Source: Progne subis subis
Lineage: Eukaryota > Chordata > Aves > Passeriformes > Hirundinidae
NCBI GenBank assembly: GCA_022316685.1
Contig: JAKJHU010000306.1
Span: 124,001 to 188,000 of the forward strand
DNA: 64,000 nucleotides
Direction of reading: 5' to 3'
The first letter of the stretch is position 1, and every line of letters starts with the position of its first letter. The position numbers and the translations under genes were made by a program. A model generated the notes under the pieces. That model saw nothing but the letters and a program-made list of their open reading frames with translations, was not told the origin of the DNA and did not search any database. Shown one piece after another: positions 38,064 through 49,817 of the stretch.

Positions 38064-38690
38064 ACACAAAATTATGTGGGATTGTTGATCTGCTGGAGTG
38101 TAGGAGGACTCTGCAAAGGGCCCAGGACAGGCTGGATTCAGGGGCCAAATCGAACAGTATGAGATTTAACAAGTCCAAGTGCCAGGTCCTGCACTTTGGC
38201 CACAACCACTCCTGCAGCGCTACAGGCTGGGGACAGAGTGGATGGACAGCAGCCAGGAAGAAAGGAACCTGCGGGGACTGATGGACAGCAGGCTGGACAT
38301 GAGCCAGCAGTGTGCCCACATGGCCAGGAAGGCCAATGGCTCCTGGCCTGGATCAGGAATGGTGTGGCCAGCAGGAGCGGGGCAGTGATTCTTCCCCTGT
38401 GCTTGGCACTGGATGGGCAGCACCTTGAATGCTGTGTCCAGTTCTGACCCACCAATTCAAGAAAGACATGGAGGGTCTGGAGTGTGTCCAGAGAAGGGCA
38501 ACAAGGCTGGTGAGGGGTCTGGAACACAAGTCCTGTGAGGAGCAGCTGAGGGAGCTGGGGCTGTTTATCCTGGAGAAGAGGAGGCCCAGGGGAGACAAGG
38601 CAGTGTCAGGGCACAGGTTGGACTTGATGATCTCCAAGGTCTTTTCCAACCTGGCTGATTCTGTGATTCTCTGAAACCACCCTTGCAGCA
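38064..38690 (+). mobile_element. CR1 LINE 3' end, internally deleted
   Basis: Partner of 17,706-18,335 with the same deletion joint (GGGGAGACAAGGCAGTGTC). Confidence 0.85.
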
Positions 38691-39744
38691 GTTGCAGGAT
38701 GAGCCCTGGGCCTCCTCTTCAGAAGCTCCAGCAGCCCAGGTCCCTCAGCTTCTCCTCACAGCCCCAAAGCCCATCCTGTCAGTCCTGCAGAGCCTCTGCA
38801 ACTCCTCCTCCTTGCCCAGAACAGGGAGCCCCACAGCCAGACACAGGAGCCCAGATGTGCCCCCCTGGCCTGTGGTGCCTCTGGGAAGGGAGCAGCACGA
38901 GGCACTGCAGGAGGCTGCAGACAATTCCTGAAGCACTTGGAGGATGATCCTGCTCCCCAAGGGATGTTCCCATGGTGCCAACTCAGGAACTGAAATGGGC
39001 AGTGGGGCCAGAGAGGAAAGGTAAACAGGGCTGTGCTGTTTTCACATAAGGGAACTGGGGTAGGCAATAGGAAAGATTTTTGCAGCAGAAAGAGTAAAGA
39101 AAGCCAAGATGAAGCAAAGGAAATGCTGAGGGCAGTTTGGAAGTGGCTGCCAGACAGCCCTGGCTCTGAGCAACAACGTCTGCAGTGGCACAGGAAACAC
39201 ATAGCTCATGGGAACAAACTTTCTGGATGACTTCAGAGGCACCACAAACCTGAGTGGTTTCCCTGCTGTCCCCCAGCCCTTCCTGGCCCCAGCGGCTGAT
39301 GGCATTTGTGCTCCCTCAGGTTCATCTCCCCACACCAACACCATGGGGGTGCTGACGCCTGCTCTGGGCAGTGCAAACAGGGTCTCCTGAGCCAGTGCTG
39401 CCGTGTCTGTGCCTGCAAGGATGCGGCACCTGTGAGAGCTGGGGGAGAGGCCAGGGCTGCAGAGGGGGGATGTTGTTGGCAGGTGCATGAGGACGCTCTG
39501 GGATGCTGCCCTGGGGTGTCCAGTGCAGTGGGGATGGATCAGCCCCTGCTCTGCTGCTCCTTCCCACCTCCCCCAGGGACCTTGCAGAGCCCCAGCCATG
39601 CTGTTTGCCCCCAGCCTGCCCACGGCCACCCTGGGGCTGCTCACGGGGCTTTTCTCTGCTGAGCATTGGCCTGGGTGTGTTCTGGAGAGAGCCTGGGCAA
39701 GGAGCCTTGAGCCCTGTCTTGCAATGCAAGATGTAACCAAAAAA

Positions 39745-40310
39745 AGTGTTCTATTGCCATATGTTAAAACCAGGAGGGCAGGTTGTTTATCTCTTCCATG
39801 ACCCATTCCTCATATCTCTGAGGGGGATTTTCTCTTAATGGGCCAGCTGTGTAAAACCAGATGGGGCAGTGTTCCTTATCTCTTCCACGACCCATTCTCC
39901 CTCCAGGGAGATATCTTCTGTTAATGGGCCATTGAGTCTCACTGCATGACTGATAAAATTACATCATCCCATTGTGAGATGCTCCGCCCAGAGGGAGGAG
40001 CCAAGCATTCCCACCTGGATATAATCTGAGATTTAAAGCACCAGAAGCAGCCTGGTTTCCACTGGATTCCCAGAGGAAGACCAGACCCGTCTAAACCACC
40101 ACTGGACCTTCTGAGGAAAACTACACCCTTCTACAACATCTTTACTTCAACAAAACCACATCTGTCACCCCAGGAGGACTGCAGCCACAATTTGATTGGA
40201 CTTCAAGCAACACCCTGACTACCCGGGTATCAGGTTGGATTCTGAATCTTATTTTTTTGGGTTTTTTGGTGGTGTTTCCTTTTACTACTGCACTTTTAGA
40301 TTAATTTTCC
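39745..40310 (+). repeat. LTR-like dispersed repeat, copy 4
   Basis: Right-arm partner of 15,420-16,005; TATA-like GGATATAATCTG at about 40,017. Confidence 0.65.
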
Positions 40311-40723
40311 TACTGAAGAACCGTTATTCCTATTGCCATATCTTTGCTTGAAAGCCCGTTAATTTCAAAATTATAATTCAAAGAGAGGGAGTTTGTATTT
40401 TCCATTTCAAGGGAGGCTCCTGCCTTCCATAGCAGACCCCTGTCTTACCAGCCCAAGACAGGAGGAGCTCGGCTCAGATATCCAGAGGTGTCCCTGGGTT
40501 GGGTTTTTTTGGTTGGGGATGTTTGGAAAAGTAAGAACTCCAAAGCTGGATGGAAAATGCCCCTTGTGGGGACATTAGGGGGTCCCAGTGGTGGCTGCTG
40601 GCAGAGGCAGCCTGGAGGAGCAGAGCCCTGTGTCCCCCTGGAGCCCAGAGAGGGGGAAGCGCTGAAATTTGCAAGACCCTCAACAGCTTGGAGAGGGGCA
40701 GGGGGGACTCCTTGGAGCCCCTG

Positions 40724-41243
40724 TGTTGGGAAGGATGAAGCCAGAAAGCCCTATAAATATGATTGCTTGGATTCTGAGAATGTAAAACCTGTAACTGAGA
40801 TAGAATTGAAAGTAAGTTTTGATGTTTAAAATGTCCTAGCTACTAGTTGCCTGTGAAAACAACCCCCAATGTATGATTCATCCCACACATGTAACCCCCC
40901 CTGAAGTAGCAAGTATCTGTAACCCCATTGGCACAAGCCTATTACAGCCCACCTCAAGACCCCTTATCAGAGGGCTGCGAGAGTGGGCTGCGCTTCTGTT
41001 CCCTTCTCTCCTTTGCTCCTCTCTCTTGCCTCTTGCATCTTGCTCTGGGAATTTCTTTATCTCTCACTGCCCCCACCTTCCAAGGCCATGCCACAGCTGC
41101 GCCTGGCAGCTCCGAGCAAGGCCTCACTCTCTACACAATAAACCTGTTCTTCTAAGACCCAACTTCAGAGATCTCTCGTCTACATTCATCTACACCGTCC
41201 TGGAGTCCTCAGCAGCAGGAGGGTAGAAGGCATTTTTTCTAAA
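40724..41243 (+). repeat. 5' LTR of ERV-C
   Basis: Starts TGTTGGGAAGG; aligned with 49,712-50,239. AATAAA at 41,137-41,142. The last two bases read AA, against CA in the other LTR. Its first 106 bases still carry the env tail reading frame. Confidence 0.9.
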
Positions 41244-41246
41244 ATT

Positions 41247-41264
41247 TGGCACCCAATGTGGAAG
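41247..41264 (+). other. Primer-binding site, tRNA-Lys(1,2)-like
   Basis: TGGCACCCAATGTGGAAG resembles the tRNA-Lys1,2 site TGGCGCCCAACGTGGGGC with four changes, all G to A or C to T. Confidence 0.7.
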
Positions 41265-41765
41265 ACGCAGGACCCAGCCTTTCAAGTTGTGAGAGACTTC
41301 ATCATGGACGGTAACTAAATTCCTAAGTGTACTCTAATCAGTGTCGTGAGCACAACACATCGCTGCTGAGCACCGTGAGGCTGCAGCTCTTTAAAGTTGC
41401 CGAGGGCAAAACCTGGAGCACGAGGACCGTTACTTGGTAGCGGACACTCTGAGCTCTGTGGAGGTTTTGCCTTGCATCCCTTGAGTACAGACGGCTGATG
41501 TTGAGCGGCGGCCACTGGGGCTCACGGAGGGACTTTTGCCGTGGTACGTTGCCACGTGCATTGAGCGCAGGTGGGCACTGCTTTGCACTGCCCGCATTTA
41601 GGCGCTGAGTGGAGGTTGGAGTCCCCAAGCGTGGAAAAGCTGTTCCTGAGCAGCGCCTGGAGCCGTGGCTCTGAGGGGAACCCTGTGCAGTGTCCTGAGA
41701 GCCGACTGGAGTGTCTGGCCAACCCCCACGTCGGATCTCGAGTGAGGACCTGCTTCTGCGACATC

Positions 41766-41774
41766 GAGGTGAGC
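41766..41774 (+). promoter_or_regulatory. Likely major splice donor
   Basis: GAG|GTGAGC 25 bases before the gag ATG; a good donor in the place where the subgenomic env mRNA is usually spliced. Confidence 0.5.
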
Positions 41775-41792
41775 TACACTTGTGTAAACAGT

Positions 41793-44700
41793 ATGGGTCC
41801 GTCTCATTCTACCCTTGATAGAGACCTCTATAAGAAACTTAAGCATCTTTTACGCTGCAACAACAGTACTTTACCTAAGCAAGAGCTAAAAGACCTTTTA
41901 GAATGGACTCTAGTTAACTTTCCCAATGCTGACCGTTCAGCTGTCTTTACCAGAGACTTTTGGGACTCAGTTGGAAATAGACTTTTTAATGATATTTCAC
42001 GAAAGAATTTCGCTGTTGCTGAGCTTGTGCCAGCTTGTAGAGCTCTCGTTGAGCTCTTTGCTGCAAAAAACGCCCCTGCAGCCACGGCACTGAGTCCCGC
42101 TGGTCCCGGAGATCTCCTCCACACGGCCGCGGGTCTGCAGCACAAACCGCCCCCCTCCCCCCCTCCGTGCCATGTCATTTCGGCATCCGCGGCCCCACCG
42201 AGCACCGCGGCACCATCCCCCACCCTCGTGGCTGCGGCACCCGTCCCCTCGGCCCCACCGCCCCCATCGGACCCCGCGACCCCTCCCACCGCTCCCTCTG
42301 TCCCGTTCACGGCTGGAATTCCTGTTACTGGGGCTCCCTCCCCTCGCTCCAGTGTGCCGTGCCCCACCTCCACCTCTGCCCCTACGAGCCCGCCCACTGA
42401 ACACATCCCAGCGGTGCTTCTCGCTGCTGGCACCGCGGCAGCCACACACCCTCCTAACTCCTCGGCTCGGGCTGTATCACCCCCCCTCCCCAGTGCGGGT
42501 CCCTCCGCTCCGCCAGCCACCACGTTTGCGGCTGTAGCCGCTGCAGTCGCCGGCCTCCTTCACAAGCAGGCTGCGACCCTCTTGCAAGCAGCACAGGGTC
42601 CCCTCGCTGCAGACGAAGCGGCGCTGGCGGTGCCACCGCTCTCGCCCGTGCCCACCACTGCCTCGCCACCGCTGCCTTTCAATGAGCCAGCGGTGCACAC
42701 TGACACGGAGATGCCCATCACCACCCCGTGTGTTCTGCCGCCTGCAGACTGCCCCAGCCCCGTGCCGAGGCGGATGCTCCAGCCCGTTCCAGTCCCGGCT
42801 CCGCGGCGGGCCCCTGCCCAACTTGCTAGCTACCAGCCGCTGAGTGCCACAGCACAGACGGCAGACGGCTGTGCCAGTCCTGTCCCTGCTCCGCGGCGTG
42901 CCCCAGCCAGCCCTCCCATCCCTGCCACCCCCACAGCTGCGCCAGGAGCCGCGGCTGCCACCGGGTTCGCGGCGCTGCCCCCTGCCATGCCCCCGATGTG
43001 TCCTGTGCCCGCAGATTTCTTTGCGTTCCCTCCCATGTCCCCGCCGCCTCCCACACTCCCAATGTGAGCAGTCGCCATGACACCTCCCCACACCGAGACT
43101 GTGCACCTCACGCATGCGCAATTCGCGCCAACCCGCCAAGCCGCATCACCAACTTTGATACAGCCTGACGGGTCCCACGCGCCCCATGCAGAGGCCTGCG
43201 CTCAGCCGGATCTTGTTACAGTGCCATCGAAATAGTCCACACTGCCACGCGTGCTGCACAGCCCCCGATGCTACAGCCGTCAGCAGTTTCTGCACAACCA
43301 CAGCCTTCAGCAATCCTTCACCAGCCCACGACTCTGCACACAGCACAACAGCAACATGATTCTATAGCGACTTTTATGTATCCTTCCGCTCCTCTTCCAC
43401 CCCCCGAACCTACATGCTACAGTAACAGCTTCATGCCTGCCCAATCCTCCCGTGGCTCCAAGCTCTTCTCACATGTCTTCACTGACAGGCTCTCTGCCTC
43501 CTGCGTTCCTGCCTCTGCCTCCTGCATCCCTGCCTGTGCCTCCTGCATGCCTGCCTCTGCCACCGCATCTTGCAGCCTGCCCAAGCATGACTGGACCACA
43601 GCTTCACACACAAACCATGCAACGAGAAGGGGGTGGATGGAATGTGGCAGACACTTTAACAAATACAGGACAGAAAGAAAACTGTTTTGCCCTTGCAGGC
43701 AGCTCTCTCAAAGCTGAACATCCACCACCACCTATCCCGATTTTGGAAGGTCCACAGAAATGTTCTAATGACCTTCAACTGACAGACTGGCATGAAGTCA
43801 CACACGAAATTTGCAAAGAAGAAAATCTAAATCCTCTGGCCATGCCTGTGATATTCAGCCAGCAAGCCGGAGGTCCCAGAACATGGACAGCGATCCCATC
43901 TCAAGACATAAAGGAATTAAGAAAAGCGATAAAAGACAGTGGCATCTGCTGTCCATACTTTAAACAACTGCTAAAAAGCACCCTGGAAGGACATACACTC
44001 ACACCAAATGACTGCAAAAACCTTGCTGGTGTAATTCTCACAGATTCTCAATATATGCTGTGGGAATTCAAATGGAGAAGGTTGCTCACAAACGTACTGC
44101 AGATGTACAGACAAAGTACTGATGTGGACCTTCGTACCCTTACTATGTCTAAGCTAACTGGTGACCCTCCTGATGACCAGAATGATATTCAAGTGAACTT
44201 ACCCAAAATAGCATTAGACAACATCAAAAAGACGGCTCGTAGAGCCTTTGTACAAATTCAGCCTGCAGGAAGTTGTGAAAAAGCCTACAACTTAATCAGT
44301 CAAGATTCATCTGAACCATTTACCTCATTTGTGGATCGAGTGATCCAAGCAGCAGAAAGACAATGCGGTGATGACATAGCTCGCCCAATCATGATACGGG
44401 ACATCATTGAAAATAATGCAAGTCCAGAATGTAGAAGAGCAATCAAAGCCCTGGGAAAGGAGAGACCCACAGTGCCTGAAATGATTGATGCCTGCAACCA
44501 AATAGGGAGCCCACAGCATGTCGCAACGATTCAAGCAAATGAACTTGGAAAAACTATTGGAGAAAAAATTGAAAGGGCTCTTACAGTACAAGCAGCACAA
44601 GCTGAAACACGAGACCAGAAACTTACTGAAATCTTAACCGCCCTGCATCTAAGCTCACAACAACAAGACAACACCATGCCTGTTATGCAAGCTGCTGTCA

Positions 44701-45068
44701 CTTCAGGACCTTGCTACTTCTGCAAGCAACCTAGACATATCATGAAGGACTGCCCAGACATCAAAAGAGGTGTGCAAGCACCAGATCACAGCTCCACTTG
44801 TAAGAAGGGAAAGCATCCTGCCTGGCAGTGCCCAGCCAGACAGGACATCAGCAGAAAATACAATCAAAAAAACTCCAAGGGGAGCGCGCAGCACCATCGC
44901 GTGAAGAAACAAGTAATGGCACCCCAAGCACCCGAGGAGAAATTTGTGAATACCCCGACCCAAAAGCTCTTCGCTTCGTCACCAGCACAATCCCAAGTAA
45001 TGACCCAAGCCTACTACCCCCAGGGACCTGGTGCACCTTGGCAACCTCCAAGCCAACAACCTTTCTAA
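41793..45068 (+). pseudogene. gag: ERV-C gag (interrupted)
   Basis: The ATG at 41793 starts MGPSHS, a likely myristoylation signal. Matrix occupies residues 1-90; then comes a very long Pro/Ala-rich spacer (42,060-43,060). In the main frame there are stops at 43,065 (TGA), 43,233 (TAG) and 43,365 (TAG). Part of this stretch (43,235-43,450) reads well in another frame, so two compensating indels plus a stop are likely. From about 43,640 the main frame is open through the capsid to 45,068. The major homology region is at about 44,309-44,345 (SSEPFTSFVDRV). The first zinc knuckle is CYFC...RHIMKDC (Gly replaced by Arg), and the second lacks its first Cys. The end overlaps pro. Confidence 0.9.
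44867..44873 (+). promoter_or_regulatory. gag-pro -1 frameshift site
   Basis: A_AAA_AAC in the gag frame (codons CAA AAA AAC), the classical betaretroviral slippery heptamer, followed after a short spacer by GC-rich sequence able to fold. It joins gag to the pro frame, which is -1. Confidence 0.85.
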
Positions 45069-45703
45069 AGGATGATGGCTACGATTATATCTCAACAGGG
45101 ATCACTGGGCCTTCACAACATAGGCAAGACTTTCTAGTTGTTGGTAAAGAAAGAAATAGCATCCTGGGACTGCTTGTTTTGCCTTGTGTGATGTCTGTTA
45201 ACTGCAACGAAGAATTGCTAGTGCTAGCCAATGCCTGCTATCCCCCATTGCACATTCCTCCCAGAACCCCCATAGCTATCGCAATAGCATTGCCTATGGG
45301 AACTATGGACCAAATGCCACTACGCTGTTTCCCCATCACTCCTGAAAATCCTGAAGTTCTATGGGTTCAACACATAAGTGAACAAAGACCAATGCTAACT
45401 TGTGAGTTGTCAAATAGTGGGCTTCAAGTTAACATCAAAGGGATGATCCATACTGGCACAGATGTTTCTGTGATCTCTTCTTACTATTGGCCAAGAGATT
45501 GGAAGTTAGTAACTCCCCCAGGTACCCTCACAGGCATCGGAGGTGTCACTCTGTGCTTGCAAAGCGAATCTGCGATCAGTATCACAGGACCAGATGAGAA
45601 GAAAGCATCGATTCGTCCCTATCTAGTGCAAAAGCCCATCACAGTGTGGGGAAGGGACTTGCTTTCTCAATGGGGAGCCAAAATTGAACTGGGTTTTTCG
45701 TAG
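44874..45703 (+). pseudogene. pro: ERV-C pro: dUTPase-like domain plus aspartic protease (active site changed)
   Basis: The open frame after the -1 shift contains a dUTPase-like domain (about 45,040-45,300: GTWCTLATSK, GYDYISTG, GLLVLP, PPRTPIAIA), common in beta-type ERVs. It then has a retroviral protease (45,430-45,703) with the flap-side GIGG and the closing GRDLLSQWG. The catalytic triplet reads HTG instead of DTG (GMIHTGTDVSVIS, 45,444-45,480), so the protease should be inactive. The frame is otherwise open to TAG 45,701. Confidence 0.9.
45691..45697 (+). promoter_or_regulatory. pro-pol -1 frameshift site
   Basis: G_GGT_TTT in the pro frame, directly before the pro stop (TAG 45,701). 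A -1 slip there opens the RT frame without a break (VDQWPLP, KGHIKPT). Confidence 0.75.
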
Positions 45704-48214
45704 GGGCCACTGAAGCACTCGGCACTCTCAGACTAACCTGGAAAAATGACACCCCTGTCTGGGTTGACCAGTGGCCCCTGCCAGACAATAAGCTGAGTGC
45801 CCTCAAGGATCTAGTAGCTGAACAACTGCAAAAAGGCCACATTAAGCCCACTAACAGTCCCTGGAACTCACCTGTGTTTGTAATCCATAAGAAAACCTCC
45901 AACACCTGGCGATTGTTACAAGATCTCAGACAGATCAACGCAGTGATTGAGAACATGGGTCCCCTCCAACCTGGTCTACCCAACCTTTCCATGATCCCGA
46001 GAGACTGGCCACTTGTAATCATAGATCTAAAAGACTGTTTTTTCAATATCCCACTGCATCCAGACGACGCACCTCGTTTTGCCTTTTCTGTTCCAAGTAC
46101 AAACCTGCAAGAACCGCTCCAAAGATATCATTGGCTAGTTTTACCCCAAGGAATGAAAAATTCGCCGACCATCTGCCAATATTTTGTAGCCCGTGCACTG
46201 TCTCCAGTCCGTGAACAGTTCACACAATCAGTTATCCTCCACTACATGGATGATTTGCTCATCGCAGCACCAACACGAAAACAAATGGAAATGACTCGCA
46301 ATTGCGTTGTTGCTGAAATCAAAAAGAGCGGACTGGTGATCTCTGAATCAAAAATACAAGAGACTGCTCCCTGGAAATATTTAGGTTGGAAACTGACAGA
46401 ACAGTCCATCACTCCTCCAAAGATACAAATCTGAACTGATGTTCACACCTTGCAGGACTTGCAGCAGCTTTTAGGAGAAATTAACTGGGTCAGGCCTGTT
46501 CTAGGAATCACAGCTGATGAACTTGCTCCACTTTTTGATTTGCTGAAGGGAGACAATGACATCAGATCCCCCAGATCCCTCACTCCTAAGGCTCACAAGG
46601 CCTTAGAAGAAATCACCAGTGCTCTGCAGAGCAGGCAAACACATTGCTGTGCCCCTGACAAACCCTTTTTCCTTGCAATCTTAGGAGAAAAGCTGAGACT
46701 GTATGGTCTCATCTTTCAGTGGGATTCTTCTCACAAAGATCCGTTGTTAATAATTGAATGGGGTTTTATCTCATACAGGTCGCCAAAGACAATCCTCACA
46801 CCTTTAGAAATGATGTCTCAAATCATCATCAAAGGTAGAACAAGGCTTCTTTCAATAGCAGGTCATGAATTTGCAATCATCTATCTGCCCATGACGAAAA
46901 CCTATTTTGATTGGGCAATGCAAAAATCAGAAGACTTGCTGTATGCCTTGCTCGATTTCCCAGGCATTTGTTGCATCCACTGTCCAGCACACAAAATGAT
47001 CAAAGCTAAATTATGCTACAAAGAAAAACCCCTGATCAGTGAAGAGGCTCTAGATGCAGTCACTATCTTCACTGATGGGTCAGGACGAACGCACAATTCA
47101 GTCGTCACATGGCAAAATAAAAATACTAAAACCTGGGGACAAGATGTTCATAAAGTTGAAGGTTCTCCCCAAATTGTTGAATTGGCAGTAGTTGTAAGAG
47201 CATTTCAGCTCTTTTCAGAACCTTTCAACCTGATCACTGATTCGGCATACGTTGCTAATGTTATTAAGAGAATTGAAGGATCTGTTCTAAAGGATGTGAA
47301 CAACGACAAGTTGTGTCTTTGGCTCACCTGTCTCTATCAAATTTTATCACACAGAACTAACCCTTATTTTATTTCTCACATTAGAGCTCATTCAGGTCTT
47401 CCAAGATTTATGGCAGAGGGAAATGCACGAGCTGATGCATTGGCATCAGCTGCATCTGATGAGGAAGGTGCAGCAATCATTGAAAATTCTACCTCAGTGC
47501 TTACTGCAACCACCTTGCCTAACACTGTTGAACAAGCCAAACTGAGTCATGCATTTTTTTCACCAAAATGCACAGGCAATCAAACGAGATTTTCACCTTA
47601 CCCTAGAACAAGCACAAAATATTGTACGAGCTTGCCCAAACTGTCAGCAGGTTCAACCTCTTCCCTCTTCAGGAGCCACCAACCCAAGGGGGTTGGAAAG
47701 TTTACAGAAATGGCAAACAGATGTTACTAAGTACCCCTCTTTTGGGAAACTTAAAAGTATCCATGTCTCTATTGATACATTTTCAAATGCAGTTTTTGCT
47801 TCTGTACATGCAGGAGAAACAGCTAAGCATGTTTGCCAACATTTTTCACAAGCTTTCTCCTATTTAGGTGTCCCCCAAGAAATTAAAACTGATAATGGTC
47901 CTTCATACACCTCACAAGAATTAGCTGCATTCCTGAACGATTGGGGTGTTCGCCATACTCTTGGCATTCCTTACTCCCCCACGAGTCAAGGAATGATAGA
48001 AAGAACACATCAAACTCTAAAACGCATTTTAGATCAACAGAAAGGGGGAGAAGACCAGGCTGCACCTCAAAAGAGGTTGAATAAAGCCCTGTATGTTTAT
48101 CATTTTCTGAACAGCTCTGCAGAAGAGCCAGACCCCCCCCCCCCCCCCATTTACAGACATTTCTTAAACAATAAGAAAGCAAAACTGAAGGAGAACCCCC
48201 CCAGTTTTTATTAA
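45697..48214 (+). pseudogene. pol: ERV-C pol: reverse transcriptase, RNase H, integrase (one stop, one frameshift)
   Basis: RT from 45,697 with LPQGM and the catalytic YMDD (46,241-46,255). RNase H has TDGSG, the E in VELAVV, TDSAYV and the D in GNARADALA, so all four acidic residues are present. Integrase has an HHCC module (SHAFFH ... CPNC) and a D,D-35-E triad (WQTDV, KTDNGP, GMIERTH, exactly 35 residues between the second and third) and ends at 48,214. Breaks: TGA at 46,432-46,434, a CGA-to-TGA type change in the RT thumb, and a one-base frameshift at the T7 run 47,554-47,560. Catalytic residues are otherwise conserved. Confidence 0.92.
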
Positions 48215-48434
48215 AAACCTAGATTCAGGACAAATTGAAGGACCATACAATCTTATAACATGGGGGAAGGGGTTTGCGTGTGTCTCCACAGAAAAAGGAC
48301 TCCGGTGGATTCCAGCAAAGAACGTGAAACCGTACCACGCATCGAAGCCCGCTGAGACCCCCACATCAGCCAGTACTGCTGCAGACCAAGAAGCAAGCAC
48401 CCAGACCTGAGCTGTGCAGAATCACCAGGAGAAG

Positions 48435-49817
48435 ATGATCCGCCAAAAGCAGCCCAAGAAAAGGCTGAAGTTTTATCATTTGCGTGCGTGCATGTTACTT
48501 TTGTTCTATTGTTTTAATTCTTGTAGTCAAGCTTTACCTGTAAGTCAACCAAAGACAAATGTCTGGGTTGCTTTAGCCAAGTCTGCAGGCTCTGATACCA
48601 TCTGTCTATCTGACACAAGCCCTGACAAACCTTTTTCAACCTGTTTAGTTGGAGTGCCTCTTCCAGAAGGTTTTGACAATGTTACTTTTGACAAATACTG
48701 GCCATATGATGATCATCACATATCCCCAACTCCCAGCCAAAACCACCAAACTTATATTGACAATTCTAAAGTTGATAAATCTGACCTCCAAGAGCTAGAA
48801 ATCCCAGGCTCATTACCTATGAGCACCTGTTACTTCTTTCATTTCCGAGGAGAAAATGGCCCCCTTTTAAACGTTACCCCTTATCACCCAGTTTATAGCA
48901 ACATGACTTCTTGGTGCAATCAAACTAAGCTTCTCATGTATGATGAGCCCCATGCAGATCGCTTTAACAAACTTCCTATTCGGTTTCCTAAAGGGATTTG
49001 GCTCATCTGTGGAGACAGGGCCTGGCAAGGTATACCTTCAAAAATTGATGGTGGTCCTTGTGCCATGGGACAACTTACAATAATTGCTCCCAGTGTCAAA
49101 AAAGCAGTCAAAAAGAAAAGCAGGAGGATTAGATCCTCCTGGGGACATGAATATGAGAGCAACTGTGATAGTAATTTCCATCCTTGGAACTCAGGAGAGT
49201 CAATTGCTGCTAGCATTTTCCTACCTCAGCTAAGCTCCTCAATTGCCCTAAAACAGCTGAACAAGTTAGGATGCTGGCTCAGCAAAGAAGTAAATGCCAC
49301 CTCTACTATGATCAGTGACTTGCTGACAGATGAAGAAGCAATCAGACATGCCACTATACAAAACAGAGCTGCCATTGACTACCTTCTTCTAGCACATGGA
49401 CATGGTTGTGAAGATTTTGAAGGTTTGTGCTGCATGAATTTATCTGATCACTCTGTTTCCATTCATAAACAATTGCAAGAACTAAGAGATTTAGCTGGCC
49501 AAATTACAGTAGATGACCCATCTTGGCTGGACAATTTGTTTGACGGTTTGAGCTTTGCACCTTGGCTAAAGGAACTTTGTAAGATAGGTTTGATTGTTCT
49601 AATAGTAGTAATTGTAGTTTTAGTAGCGGTTCCCTGCATACTTCAGTGTGTGCAAAAAGTAATGAGTAAGACAGTGTCTAGTGTTTTAGTTGTTAATAAG
49701 AACGGGGGAGATGTTGGGAAGGATGTAGCCAGAAAGCCCTATAAATATGATTGCTTGGATTCTGAGAATGTGAAACCTGTAACTGAGATAGAATTGAAAG
49801 TAAGTTTTGATGTTTAA
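48435..49817 (+). CDS. env: ERV-C env, complete open reading frame
   Basis: 460 codons without a break. The start chosen is ATG 48,435 (MIRQKQ); the frame is open a little further up, but without ATG. Hydrophobic signal segment residues 18-30 (ACMLLLFYCF). Surface subunit with several N-glycosylation sites, GDRAWQG and a basic cleavage site KKSRRIR near residue 230. The transmembrane subunit has a hydrophobic N-terminus, a heptad region (IQNRAAIDYLLLA) and a CX6CC site (CEDFEGLCC, residue about 325). The anchor is at about 384-405 and the tail has a tyrosine motif, YDCL. The last 35 residues lie inside the 3' LTR. Expected at the plasma membrane if expressed, from a spliced mRNA. Open while gag, pro and pol are broken; whether that is chance or retention cannot be judged from one copy. 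Confidence 0.92.
   Translation: MIRQKQPKKRLKFYHLRACMLLLFYCFNSCSQALPVSQPKTNVWVALAKSAGSDTICLSDTSPDKPFSTCLVGVPLPEGFDNVTFDKYWPYDDHHISPTPSQNHQTYIDNSKVDKSDLQELEIPGSLPMSTCYFFHFRGENGPLLNVTPYHPVYSNMTSWCNQTKLLMYDEPHADRFNKLPIRFPKGIWLICGDRAWQGIPSKIDGGPCAMGQLTIIAPSVKKAVKKKSRRIRSSWGHEYESNCDSNFHPWNSGESIAASIFLPQLSSSIALKQLNKLGCWLSKEVNATSTMISDLLTDEEAIRHATIQNRAAIDYLLLAHGHGCEDFEGLCCMNLSDHSVSIHKQLQELRDLAGQITVDDPSWLDNLFDGLSFAPWLKELCKIGLIVLIVVIVVLVAVPCILQCVQKVMSKTVSSVLVVNKNGGDVGKDVARKPYKYDCLDSENVKPVTEIELKVSFDV
49699..49711 (+). other. Polypurine tract of ERV-C
   Basis: AAGAACGGGGGAGA ends flush with the 3' LTR and lies within env. Confidence 0.75.

Larger units (their letters stand above)
37600..40722 (-). repeat. 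Inverted duplication III, right arm
   Basis: Partner of 15,010-18,795. Ends exactly where the ERV-C 5' LTR begins. Confidence 0.9.

Noticed and set aside
41828..43139. Long minus-strand frames opposite the ERV-C gag
   Set aside because: They mirror the Pro/Ala-rich spacer, whose complement is stop-poor; shadows.
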